DNA from: Ancylostoma caninum
Taxonomy: Eukaryota > Nematoda > Chromadorea > Rhabditida > Ancylostomatidae
Length of the DNA: 64,000 nt
Assembly: GCA_037903475.1 (NCBI GenBank)
Contig: JBAJFG010000384.1
Location: 186,001-250,000, forward strand
Direction of reading: 5' to 3'
Below, piece after piece: positions 24,801-36,471 of the stretch; position 1 is the first letter of the stretch; each line of letters starts with the position of its first letter. The notes beneath the pieces were generated by a model. It did no database searches and was not told where the DNA came from. It saw only the letters and a list, made by a program, of their open reading frames with translations. The position numbers were made by a program, and so were the translations under genes.

Positions 24801-26505
24801 TATGGAAGTACCTTCTTGGTAAAATGACCGATGAAAGTGGTGTACCTTTCAAAACATCAAGGGTATAAGATGTGAGCAAGCAGTGATGAAATCTTCTGTT
24901 CCCATATTCGAAAATGCTATCTTATCATGCCTTGGTTATCAACACGCGGACTGTTCCTTTCGAAAATGATTAGTGGACAGCAGTGATAGCAGAAAATACG
25001 AATGATGTAAAAAAGAGATGGAATGAAAATGCCGTTATTTCGAATTGTCTCGCTCATTTATTTGTTTATTTTTCTATTCATTTTTCATCACCTACATCTC
25101 ATGACGGAGTTTTTGAGAAGTTTTCGCTGATTTTCCGTGTTCTATTATATTACGACCCCGTACAGTTTGAGATGAAGCTGTTCATTTAGGGTTTCCAGAT
25201 CATCTAGAATTTCAAGAAGCAAATGAGTTTCATCACCACAAAACTAAAAATACGAAGTGAGGATTTGAGAAACCTCGACTGAGATCAGTCGTACTTGTAG
25301 GACGTCCAAAACATTTTGAAGAAGGGATTTTCAAAGGAAACTCTCGCAAAAATCTTTGCGTAGGAGATGCTGCCATACCCTAAGGTTTTGAAAGGTGTAA
25401 AGGCGACACTTTTTTTAAAGATCTGGACGATTCACGTGGGCGCTAAATTCAAACAATAGGAATGTGTCTGTGAGCAAGGAGCCGTATGCATACCCCCTCC
25501 CAGTGGGGATCGCTCTCCCATCTTCTCCCGGCTGGGAACATCTCCCAGCTGGAAGAAGTTGGAAGCACTCGCGATGCATACGTGTTGGGAATATTTGGGA
25601 GACTCCCGACGTAAAATTGCACAAACTTTTTCAGGTAGTGGATGATGTTGCAACTTCGAATAGGAGACATTCACATCTTATTTTGTTACTAATACAGTGA
25701 ATGCTCCAGTGTCTGTTTTTGTTGACTTTCCTTCACAAGAGCCTCAAAAATAATGACTGCAGCTTCGATAGCAATCTTTTTTCAACAGATCTCTCAGCTC
25801 TACGAATTTATGAGGCTTTGTGTTTGCATATATTGCTTGGTTGTTACAGCCTTGTTATTCGAGGCGTGACCACTCTTTCAGTGGACATATCTGAACAATG
25901 CATGAAAGCCTATGCTAGCTTAAATTATAATGCGAAATGCTCGGGAAATCCACGAAAGCGAGATGCTCTTCTCCATGCCTCTGACTACGCATCCCTTGAC
26001 CATCGTGGATCTGGCCACTGTGACCGGGCCTGCGGAAGCTGGCATGAGCGGACTTTGGAAAAGCTTGGGGCTAAAACGTCCAGTCCATGTTTTTGTGTGA
26101 TTGGTTCACTCAAAGGAAGGACCAATCACAGACACATGGGCCTCTGTTTCACCACATCATGGCCCACACGCTACGTTAGCTTCCACGGCAATATATAGTA
26201 CATATCTCCGCAGCTAAGTGGCAAATCTTTGCTTTTACTTACTGTTATGATTCTCCTGCAATCAATCACATGACGCGCTTATTTTTCCGCGATTGCTCCC
26301 TTTGAGGGACCCACAACGTCTGATGCGTTGTGCCGATAAAAAGCCACAATTTAACGACTAAGTATGAATGCTTCAAATAAAATAATTTCATAAAACTCTT
26401 AAAATAATTTCATAAAACTCTCTAACAATAACAAGTATTTAGAAAGAAAGTGGTCAAGAGCCAGTGAAACCACGTATTTACATTGAAATGGGCTAATGCT
26501 GAGTA
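21870..26505. other. intergenic region between UGT-A start and UGT-B end
   Basis: Holds a poly-G run near 22249-22261, copy 2 of a dispersed repeat, and short unidentified open frames. The minus-strand frame 23671-23919 has a basic tail but no recognised family. A 22-bp direct duplication (TTTTATGAAATTATTTTA core) lies at about 26375-26420, just past the UGT-B stop. The UGT-A promoter must lie at the left end, but I see no TATA box. Confidence 0.5.
22390..22660. repeat. dispersed repeat, copy 2
   Basis: Partner of 8435-8690 in the same orientation; see that entry. This copy carries a short extra segment (aagaaagaacctgaa) and differs by scattered substitutions. Confidence 0.7.
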
Positions 26506-29500
26506 TTATGCCTTCTTCTCCTTCTTTGGCCTAAACACAAGTGAAAGGACTCGAGTAAAGATAAATTTGAGCAATTTTGTAGTCACCGCTAATGTGAGCA
26601 AAAGAACAGAGAGTAAAAGAGTAATGACATCAAGAGAATAGTACTGGAAGAAGTTCAGCTTAATTCCGGCTGGTTCGAGATTCTCAAGAGTGTGGAATTC
26701 TGCCACGAACTCGGACCATCCCACAAGCAGGTCAGCAGGCTTGACCGGCTGAAGTTTCAACATTCTGGAAAGCCTCTGGGCGGTTTCCATGTACCTGAAT
26801 ACAAACAAATTACTTTCGATTGAAACATCTGTAATTTATTCACCTTGGATTTGTAGTGACCTCCTCTAGAGCACCAGATAGTGCTTCCACTGAAAGTTCA
26901 CCCTTGAGCAAAACAAGGCTGAAACCATGATGTTCGGCTAAGCGGGCGTTCTTCGACTGGTCACCGAACAGAGGGATTGTTATTAAAGGCACGCCGGCGA
27001 GGACCGCTTCCTGAAATTTTGAAGCGAAGTTTGATTTCCTGGAAGAAAGCAAAGGGTCGTGGATCCGTGTAAGTACCTGGAAGCTGTTGTATCCGCCATG
27101 GGTGATGAAGGCTCTAACATTTGGATGACTGAGCATATCGGTCTGTGGCATCCATGTGAATAAGTGGACATTCGGAGGGAGCATATCTGCGGCTATGTGT
27201 GATAATTTCGATGTTATTTTTTCAAGTACCTCCCTTCTTAGGTACACTCCTTGAGTGGTACCTAGCATAGCCGTCGCTTCGACGATTTTATTTTTAATAC
27301 CCATCAATGTTGTGTGAAACTGTAGCAGATGTCGGATCGCCCACGATAAACACGTATCAAAAATGAAGTCGCCGAAGTGAGGGCGATGCTAGGTGCTATA
27401 TTCCTCCGAGAGCATACCTGAAGTCTTAGTCTACAGTGCAAAATTTAATAGAAGACTGGTGCGTGAGGGAATTAAAAGCAAGCATTTATTTGCGGAGACT
27501 TCCATGAATATCGGTCGACGCTGCAGGGCCCGCATTCGTGAATGTCCCAGGGAGGGTTGTGGCCTACCCGCTTCCACAAAATGAACGAGTTCTTGAGGTA
27601 AAAATTGGTAATCTACGTTTTAGCTCAGTAAGCAATGACAATGTGCGATAAAAATAAGGAGATATGCCCCATTTGGCCGAGACTCGTCCACTCTGGGTGA
27701 GCGGGTAACTCAGAACCTTCCAAGAACGATCATGAACGAGGACACAGCACACCATGAATGGGAAACACTCTCAACACCACAAACGTTCACGTCGCCTTCG
27801 TCTGAGCTTCGCCAAAAGTGCGCTACGCGCAGAATCATAGCAGTCGACTCCTCACTGACTCCTGGTACCGAATATTTGTAAAGCAGGTGGTGTTTTGATA
27901 TTTGACCAAGAGAATATTGCCACCTAGTAATACCTCATTTTGTTTGACATCTGTTTCCAGAAACCCAATCAAAGGATCTTATGAAAGGTGGGCTAAAACA
28001 AACCTACAAAACAAATCAAACTATACGCGGAAATTTAATCATTCTTGATGGTAAATGTTTGCGATTTTGACAATTGCATGTGAAAAGTGCAAGACATTCC
28101 CTCGATGAAGCGACGTTGCGACAATGAGCTCAGGCCTTATGCAACACTTTTGCATTTGTTACACATTTCTGTAGCTTAACCTATTCGACGAGGAGCCATG
28201 TTCCATGAAGCTGTGCGTTTCTTTCACCTTCACCCGTATAGGCGCATGTCTGACGCACGCAGACACTGGCCTTAAAGGCAGGGGTCCACCTCATTTTCGT
28301 AGTTCAGCTAACAGCACATTCTGCATCTACTCGGCGCGATGGTTCCAACGGTATACATAAATTGTCTCAGAATGGTCTATAAACCCGTCTTCCAGGACGG
28401 GGTCTGTAACAGTTTGCCAACCCGAGTTGACATGTGAAGCCGTTGATCTTATCGATTGGACACGCCAAGACTCGTTGACCGACGCGGCAGCCGTGGCAGG
28501 CAGCCAGCACTGCTTGGAGCGATCCGCCTCCGGGCTCCAAATTTTTATCCAGTTCGAGCCTTTCAAAAATGGGGATTTCGTCGCTTCTGTGCCTGTTGAT
28601 GTACATCCCAGGGATCAACATGATGAGAAGGTCTAGGATATGTTGGTAAATCCAACAGGCAGAACGAGGTGACCCTCTGCCTTTAACATGAAACCGTGAA
28701 GCGATAGCAACTCACCATTGATGTCGTCCTTCTCGTATCGCAGCAGGAATTGATAGTTTGGAAACCGCTTGAAGGTCTCTAGGAAAATCTTCTTCCACCT
28801 CATAGGCATCTTGTATGTTGGGGCGACTGAGCCGAAGGAGAAAAGAATGGCACCGTCTCCTTTGTCCATAATTTTCGCGATGTGCTTGAATTCGTGAATT
28901 TCGTCCTAGACCACATTTGCTGTGTAGAAAAACACTCACATCTGGAAGTTTCTCAGGAATCGGCTTCACATCGCTAACCATGCCAACGCCTCCGATATTC
29001 ACCACCTTTGCAAGAGTTGGTCGTGGCATTTCGTACAGATCGTTGGTGTTTGCCATGATCTTGAACAAGTGACCTCAGATAAGAACCTATATGCTATAGA
29101 AATATAATAAAATAATAAAGATAGGTTTTGACGAGAATTGTAAGAAGATTTAGTATCTTATAATCTGTGTAATCTTACCAGTGGGCATTTGGCTGCCAAA
29201 TCCTGCAAATCTGGAAAGTCTGGCGATATGATGGTGCGGAAAAGCTGCGTTTGTGGCACAGCAACAAGTCTGTAAAAGTCATAGTCTATGTCACGATGGT
29301 ATAAAAGCAGAGGGTTTCTGGGCAGCAGCGGTGGTCGCAGTAGGTTGGGGCGTGGGGCGGCTGTATGAGAGAGATAGAGAGAAAAAAATGGGATCTCTGC
29401 CAGAAACGGTCCACATGCGTGGGATTTTAAATATTAAGACTAAAGGTATGACCTCAAAAAGGTATATCCCACTGGTCAGAATCTTTATAAGAGTAGTGAA

Positions 29501-32500
29501 CGGGATGGAAAGATGTAACATGGAGGGATCTATGACCCAGGCTGGCCAAGGAAGCTCCACTTCCGGTCCAGTCAAAGCCCCGAAACCAAGTAGTGCAAAA
29601 ATCTTATCAAAGTTGGTTCTATTCTTCATACTACCTCTAATAATCAATCAATTCATGTCCTCACGTCAGATAGCTTTCATGTTCTCCACCCATGTAGGTT
29701 ATTCTCTACCTATCTACAAACACGTGAATCTAAAAGCATAAGAATCCAAAAAAGTACAATAAAACTAAATAAAAACTTCCAAATCTATAATTACCATAGC
29801 AATGGCGAACCTTTTTCGTTTACCATCAGAAGGCGACTTTAGGCTTGATGTATACGAAGTAGATATTAGAAGCAACAACGAAAGTAATGGATTACGAGCT
29901 AATACATAATTTGTATCTGTTCTATGGAATATTTGCCCCACCACCCAACTCCCTTCGTTCTGGATCGGACTACCATTAGGGTGCAGTGCTTCCGATCGCC
30001 TACCTCGTCCAAATCAGTTTGGTGAGACCATGCCCAATCAAGCTTTTGATCCTTTGCATAAAGTTCAGCTCACCAGCCGCTTCCATCATCATGGCTGAAT
30101 GGAAAAAATAAACAAAAAATCACCAAAAGTAAGTACCGTTGTCAGCGGTAAAATCTGAATGGCCTGTTTCTTCTGGAAATACATGTTGAAGTCCTTGAAA
30201 CTAGTGGGATACATGCAACATCTAATACCAGTGTCTCAGCTCAGAATCAATTTGAGATTTTAACACATTGGAAGAATCTTTTGGCGACGTTGATTACAAT
30301 GGCGTACATAATTTCCGATAAAAGCACAAAAAAGCCTTTTGGAACTCTTTTTTACAAGAGAGTTTGAGATGTGACATGCAGCAACTCCACAGCTCCTTGT
30401 AACACAGGAAGCTGCGGCGGTACAGCTGGACCTCGAACTCTCCAATAAGGAGGTTAAATGGAGGGCTTTCCGTTTTTTTTTCATGAGGAAATCTGTAAAC
30501 CAGCTGTGACCAGCTTCGCCTGAAGACTTTTCTAGTTTTAGGATCCCATTTTGGAAACAAAAACAAGACAAGTTTGGCTTACGTGGCACATAACTTGGTA
30601 TGACAGGGATTCCAGTAAGATAAGCGATGTAATCCATGACTGACCCACTGAAAGAATGAGCTTTTCCTCATTTTAAGAACATATCCACTGGAAATGACGG
30701 AAAACTACCTGTTGAGCCAGATCCAACCGGGAATTTTCGCAGCATGCACGAGCCCTACGGTGCAGACATCGAACATTGGAGCGAACGCTACGTCGAAATG
30801 TTCTTTTTCCAACCACTTGAGGAATTTAGGCTGCTCCAAAGTCGCTGAAACTCATGTTCAGGAGTACACCGTGGCTATTCTCTCTTCGCTCAAACCCCGA
30901 CCTCGACAAGTTTCCACAAGCAGGGTGGTTTGCATTTTTAGTCTTTCAATCATCTTCCAGCCAGGTAGCTCCTGAAACATGATGACATATGATGCTACTT
31001 CCATTTCCTTTTTTTAATGATAATAAGATTTGACTGGATCCTACCTCATAAATGAATTCCTCTACTTTATCCTCCATCTCCTTTCTGGATATCTTAACAG
31101 TAGCCTTCAGGCCATGGACTAAAAAGCGCATTTCTGGTTTTCGAAAGTTTTCAGCGGCTTCTTGCTAACATTGTCGACTTCTGGAAAAGTAAGAACTTCC
31201 CTTTTATGCCGCTCTTAATTGGGATGTCGGTGTTATCCCGGTCTGCTTGGGGAGATATCAGTATCATTGTAACGTCATGTCCTGCGGCAACCAGCTCTTC
31301 GGCAACTCGCTCGTTGAACAGCAACTAAATGGTCAGGAGTACGAGGAGAAGGATCTCTGCGCTGAAACGGCATCCACGGATGTCCGTTTTCTAGTGCTGT
31401 AGTATTTACTTGTTCATTCAATCACACAAGCAATTGTGGCCTATGAATTAATATTTGAAAATGTTGAAGTAGTTCCCATCCAGTTACCCCTGTGCTGTTC
31501 CAGCAGTTAGTGAATCAGCGGAAGGAACAGATGGAAGAGATATTTGTGACCACAAAAAGATGGAAATCAGCTGATTAACCCTTCGGCCACCAACTTTTCT
31601 ACCTTAGGCCAACGTGTCCAGGTTTTGGCTTCATTTTTCTCGTCAGAAATTTTTCAGATATTGAACCATCGATAATGCAGGTTTTATGTGAATGATTAGA
31701 GGGACAACTAGAAATCCTTTGGACCTATAGGGTTTTGGAAAAACTGTACCACGCGAGACAAGGAGTAGCTGATCGGGAGGCGATGTGGGAGTCAATGTTG
31801 GTGTTCCGGTGAACGCATTTTTGATACTCTCAAGGATCTCAATGTCCACATGACATTACCTACGATATGAAACTTTCTATAAATTTCAGAGTAATACCTA
31901 GATTAGCGCAAGCAACGCACCTTTGAGGTAGGCCGTGTTTTTTTGCTCATGTTGCTCACAGTTCGATAAATTCCTAAACCTACATTAAGATTAAGATTAC
32001 ATATCATTTTGGTGCATAACTATCCGGCAGTTCTTCACTGAAAAAGTTTGGCAAATGCTTAGTCGTTTCAAAGAAGCTGTAAACGCAGAGCTCACGCAGA
32101 ACTCACGCGAGTAAGTTCTACAATTGACAAGCTTTTGGTCGCGAAATGGTAGCGAATTGGGGAGCGGTGGAGGGGGGGGGGGGGGGGAAGGGGAGGGGAC
32201 GCTGAAGTTCTTTGTTAGTTTTCCACTAGACGGTAATAGTTTTCTCTGTTCCACAGCGAGTTCGATTAACCAAATTCTGGTGTCCTCCGCAGTGTGGCGA
32301 AATGGTGCGACTTCCACAGAGCGCTTGGAACTTGCCCCAAAATTCTTTCGCAATCACAGTGGAAGAAATCCCATTTCAATTCGCTTGAGCTCCAGGGAGA
32401 AAAATGGCATAACTAAAATTTTGGGTTACCAATGCCTGTGCTTGCGACGTCTCGACGATGAAATGGGGAGAGAAAGTGCCATAGAAAATAAGAATTGTCT

Positions 32501-33290
32501 CGAGAATACTCAAACCAAATTTGGTTGGCTTCATGCAGCGATATGGTCCTCTTATTATCCGTGAAAGTGCTGTTACCAGATTTGCATTCTTGAGGGGTTC
32601 ACTCCGAAATTAATTACATTAATTAATTATAATTTTTTTCAAAACAAGATGGAAAAAATGTGGTTCACGATATAGAATGTTCGCGAGATCATGCGAAACT
32701 AGCGGAAACTTATGTTACAACCTAATATTATTCAGTGACCATACTATTTCAGGTAACATCACCAGAACACAGGCTGAGGTTCATTTATCCCACCAAACCC
32801 CGCCGAAATCGCGGAATCACCACTTTACAATTTGTCGTCTATGGAACAGAGCACCAAACATCTGCAGGGTTTTTTCTGTGTGAACATAGAAGAATTCGTC
32901 CACGAAAAAATCAATTAAACCACAATTTTGTTAGGCAAAAATACGAGAAGGAAAACTTCGGATAAATATATATGAATCGAACTAGATTCTCAGCTTAAAA
33001 TATAATTGTTATCCTCGACATTTTGCACAGAAAACCAGGAAAGGCCTACCGAGTAAACACATCTAGCAGTGAAATTTGTCACTTCTTGACCAAAATCTTT
33101 TATTATACATAGAACATATGGGAGTCTGAAGACTATCTTGTGATAGAAGCGACGAAAAAAAGTAAAGAAAATACAAACAAAATCTTAAACACACCTGACT
33201 ATTGGATATATCTAGCACGAATATGGCCATTTTGTAACCATAAGTATAATAAAGTGAAAACAAGAGAAGAAATAGAGTATAGAGTTTCAT
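26506..33290 (-). CDS. UDP-glucuronosyltransferase, UGT-B, 540 aa, with a damaged splice donor
   Basis: Same family and layout as UGT-A. Exons: 33195-33290, 31201-31324, 31045-31118, 30902-30971, 30709-30844, 30583-30647, 30004-30094, 29179-29269, 28940-29059, 28716-28905, 27077-27186, 26844-27010, 26506-26794. They sum to 1623 nt in one frame. Features include signal peptide MKLYTLFLLLFSLYYTYG, signature FTWMPQTDML with [15 protein letters not shown], one membrane anchor and tail KEKKA (KxKxx). Exons 9 and 10 are 9 and 21 nt longer than in the paralogs and flank a 34-nt intron. The intron 2 donor reads GGAAGT instead of GTAAGT, so normal splicing should fail. This is a young pseudogene, a gene with a rescue site, or a base error. 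The position of the catalytic His is Gln (SNSQ). Confidence 0.88.
28200..28625. repeat. probable repeat in UGT-B intron 10
   Basis: A GC-rich island (ttccaggacggggtctgtaa, gcggcagccgtggcaggcag) with overlapping open frames on the minus strand (28327-28621), inside the 1.5-kb intron between exons 10 and 11. Composition differs sharply from surrounding intron sequence. I could not name the element. Confidence 0.3.
28906..28939 (-). other. 34-nt intron in UGT-B
   Basis: A GTGAGT donor after CTTCCAGAT and a TCTAG acceptor before GACGAAATTC are the only pair that keeps the conserved frame on both sides. At 34 nt it is well under usual nematode intron length. It replaces introns of 359 bp in UGT-A and 1293 bp in UGT-C. 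Confidence 0.6.
31199..31200 (-). other. mutated donor of UGT-B intron 2 (GG for GT)
   Basis: Exon 2 is 124 bp in all three paralogs and ends in ...AAG. UGT-A continues GTATTT, UGT-C GTATGT and UGT-B GGAAGTTC. A single T-to-G change from a perfect GTAAGTT donor explains it. No in-frame GT lies nearby; the next GT (4 nt on) shifts the frame. Confidence 0.75.
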
Positions 33291-33669
33291 TTAGAGGGAA
33301 TGAAGCTGCTGGAAAATACATATATAGATATTATGTTGTTTTCCATAGTTGCACGTTAGCAAGAGGTCGAAGAGTCGTGGAAAAACAATTTCATTCTTTG
33401 AAAAACCTCAGTCGAGCGGAAATATGAGTGGCAACCAAGGAAGGGGAGAGTGGAAGGGGAATGATTGACCAGCACTGAAAGGAGGTCAAATCGTGTGATA
33501 TGACGACGGATGCTTTGATGTAAGGTCGATTAGGTATTATACATCGACGTATGAACGAGTGATTTCTACCGAACATTCGAACTATTCGGAATTCTTGTGC
33601 CTTTTTGATGCGTGAATTAGTCGAAAAATTCAAAATATAGGTGATTACTCGGCACTGTTCAACTTTACT

Positions 33670-35170
33670 GGCCCCAAAATCTTTAAAAAATTTTTTTTGA
33701 CTGAATCTTCGCACAGGGGGGGGGGTTATTGGAGGTGCGGAACACGAATATTGTATCCATTTTGTACCGTAACCCAATCTCTGTAGGGTTACGGTAGGCA
33801 TACTGTAGATGCTGTATGTCACAAAACATTCCGAAACTTTGCACAGAGTGTTGTTTGAGGTGCTGAACACGAATATCTTATTCATTTTGTACCGTAACCA
33901 GGCATGAGCGGAAGTGAACTTTGAAATCCCGTAAAACGTAAAGTGGAAAACGGAAGGCCAAAAATGGGCGGAAATCGGAAAGCGTATAACGGAAAACGGA
34001 AAATTCTGCCCAAGCATAGGTATAGGGAGATCGAGGAGAATTTATTCTTCACCTATTACAAGAGATTATCAGGATGATATATGCAATATGCAGCTTTCTC
34101 ACTGACTGTTTCAGTAGTCGAGAAAAAGTGTGAAAAGTACGACTTCGTTGCTTTACTTTGGAGCAGACCTATTCTGCAAAAATTCAGACAAAAAGGTAAC
34201 TATGGTAGTTAATACATTTGGAATCTGAGGAGGATCACGTTGTTCACAGAGGATCCCGTTGGAGCTAGTTACCGATGTAGGAGGGAGGAGAAGAACAGTG
34301 TGTGGCGAATGTGAAACACAAGCAGCCTAAATACCAACGGCGCCAGTGTGCACGTGGAGATCATCGTCTGATTAAAACAGTGACAATTACGATGTAGCCT
34401 TATGCTTTTGACGTTGAAAGAAAGCCTACACCATGCGTTGCTTAGCAAAAATGCTTGATGCTCTTACCATGGCACGTCACAGTTTCAACTTTTGAAGTTT
34501 TATATCAGTTCACCCCACAGTTCTGTGGCACCTTTTTTTGAGAACTTTGAGGAGGACAGGGCAGTTGTATGGTATATTTGGAACAATGATGGAAACCAGC
34601 GAAATTGCGACGGACAGTTTACACAGCAGCTGAGACAAAGAGTTAAACAAAACAGTTCAAATTTGGTAAATGGCGTTTGGAAGCCAATTTTGGCGCCATT
34701 GTTGTGAACTCATGTCCCTTTCACATCAAAACAACCCTCTTCGAGATAGCGAAATACCCCGATAGCAACAATCCCTCCACCCTCCATAATTTTCCGGGAT
34801 TTTCCGTTTTCCGAGCCAAAAAAAACCCGTAAAACGTAAAACGTAAGACGGAAGGCCAAAGATAGGTGGAAAATCCGCACACCCCTGACCGTAATCCCAT
34901 ATCTGGGGGATTACAGTAGATGTGCGGTAGGAAACTGGGGGAAAAATGCCGATTTTGGCTGGAAAATGGGAGTGGCATGCAAAATAATATTGATCGTTGT
35001 AATCAGCGTCTAAAACGACCCCTTTACACAAAATTTGAGAAGGGTCTGTGAGTTACCGTTTCCACAGTATACCTACCGTAACCCTAGAAAATGGGGTTAC
35101 GGTATAAAATAGATACGATATTCGTGTTCAGCACCTCAAATAACCTCCCTATGCAAAGTTTCAGCCAAGA
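33670..35170. repeat. degenerate intergenic repeats, inverted copies
   Basis: A module 'aggtgctgaacacgaatat..cattttgtaccgtaacc' occurs twice near 33730-33900 and, reversed, near 35040-35165. Between them, blocks containing CGTAAAACGTAAA and GACGGAAGGCCAAA occur near 33930 and 34830. The same core recurs at 40900-41610 and near 43805. Confidence 0.6.
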
Positions 35171-36350
35171 GAAATTCTTGGAGATTTTGGGGCCAGTAAC
35201 TCAGATAACTGGATAAGGCATGCGTAGCACAACCTGCCAAGCCACACCCCCAAGAAATGGAAGGCAAACATTGCTGCAAGAGGAAGAATTGCTGCATTCC
35301 GACTGTTAAGAGCAGCAAACCCCGTATTTCGGCTGCGTTTTTTGCCCGATGAACTGTAAAACTGTGGAATGAAGTGCCGTTCAACCTGCGTTCTGCCTGC
35401 CCCTTGCCATTGGCGACACGCCCTATGGGTGGTGTATATAAGCCACCAGTTGAGCATCAAAGTTTAGTCGTGTCTCCGCTTCGGCGGGGGCAGGTGAGCC
35501 CAACGAGACTCGTCAGGCCGGCTAAACCGGGTAAACAGTGGCCCGATGCAATAATCAGTCAGACGAGATCCGCGCGCTGCGGACGAGTGCGGGTGCGACG
35601 CGGACCTGCAGCTTCGTCGCGGGACCGCAGCGCCCCCAAGCGCTACTGCGGAAAGCGCGTACGCGTTCGGAACTATTTTTGGAGAGCTTAGGTAACCATC
35701 CACTTATCCAAGTCTACAGTACGAACACAGCCCTGCGCCCAGATTGGGCTGCGATCCTAGGTCTGAGACATCCAAAGCCATTTCCCTCGAAACAAGGCCT
35801 TTAGGGGCGAATGCAAGTCGTGGGACGACAAAATAAGCTTTCACCTCGCGGTGTAACTGCTGTTCAAACGTGTTCGGCCTGCGTTCGTCGTCCCGTAATC
35901 TTTGAGAAAGCTGAATAGTGCCGATTACTCGAGTCAGCCGACAGTCAACAGGTTTGATTACCCGTACAACCAAGTTTTGAACGAAAAGTTGAAATCAGTG
36001 TATACTAGGTGCTGGAACTCGATGCATTGCAATGAGAAGTACCATTGTAATGGGCAATCAGTGCCTCACAAGTCAATGTAATCAATGTCAGAGAAAATGC
36101 TTGATGTCACAACAGACTTCTTTTGAAAAGGAGTGGTCTACTGCAGCGGAGCATCTCTAATGCAGTAGAGAAACCTCAACGCTTCCAAGGTGGAACGAGT
36201 TGAGACTTGAGCCGTTCGATGGGGTTGCGGTTGAAACGAGTAGTACATGTATATGATCACTCTCCATATTGTGCAGCAAATGAAAAGGAAAGAAAAATAC
36301 GAAGAGGACAGTAACAACTGGAGAGCATACGTAAAGGGAACTCAAGACGG

Positions 36351-36471
36351 ACGCAGACAAGGGTTGGGGCCCCGGCACGGCTCTTTTGGGCAGAGACATG
36401 GGCGCTTTGCATGATGAGCGCCTGCGTCTCTGCCCAAGAGAGTCGCGCGCGGGCCCGACCCTTGTCTGCGT
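36351..36471. repeat. GC-rich hairpin (foldback)
   Basis: Arms of 54 bp, 36351-36404 and 36418-36471, start ACGCAGACAAGGGT and end ACCCTTGTCTGCGT. They pair with few mismatches around a 13-nt loop. The core GGGCAGAGACATGGGCGC pairs with GCGCCTGCGTCTCTGCCC. Confidence 0.8.

Noticed and set aside
29253..29741. 162-codon plus-strand frame
   Set aside because: Lies across intron 7 of UGT-B, antisense, partly overlapping exon 8; no homology recognised.
32124..32564. 146-codon plus-strand frame with a poly-Gly run
   Set aside because: The Gly run is a poly-G tract in intron 1 of UGT-B; no other gene features.
33391..34017. 208-codon minus-strand frame
   Set aside because: Covers the degenerate GTACCGTAACC repeats and shows repeated peptide segments (YKMNKIFVFS / GTKWIQYSCS); no family.
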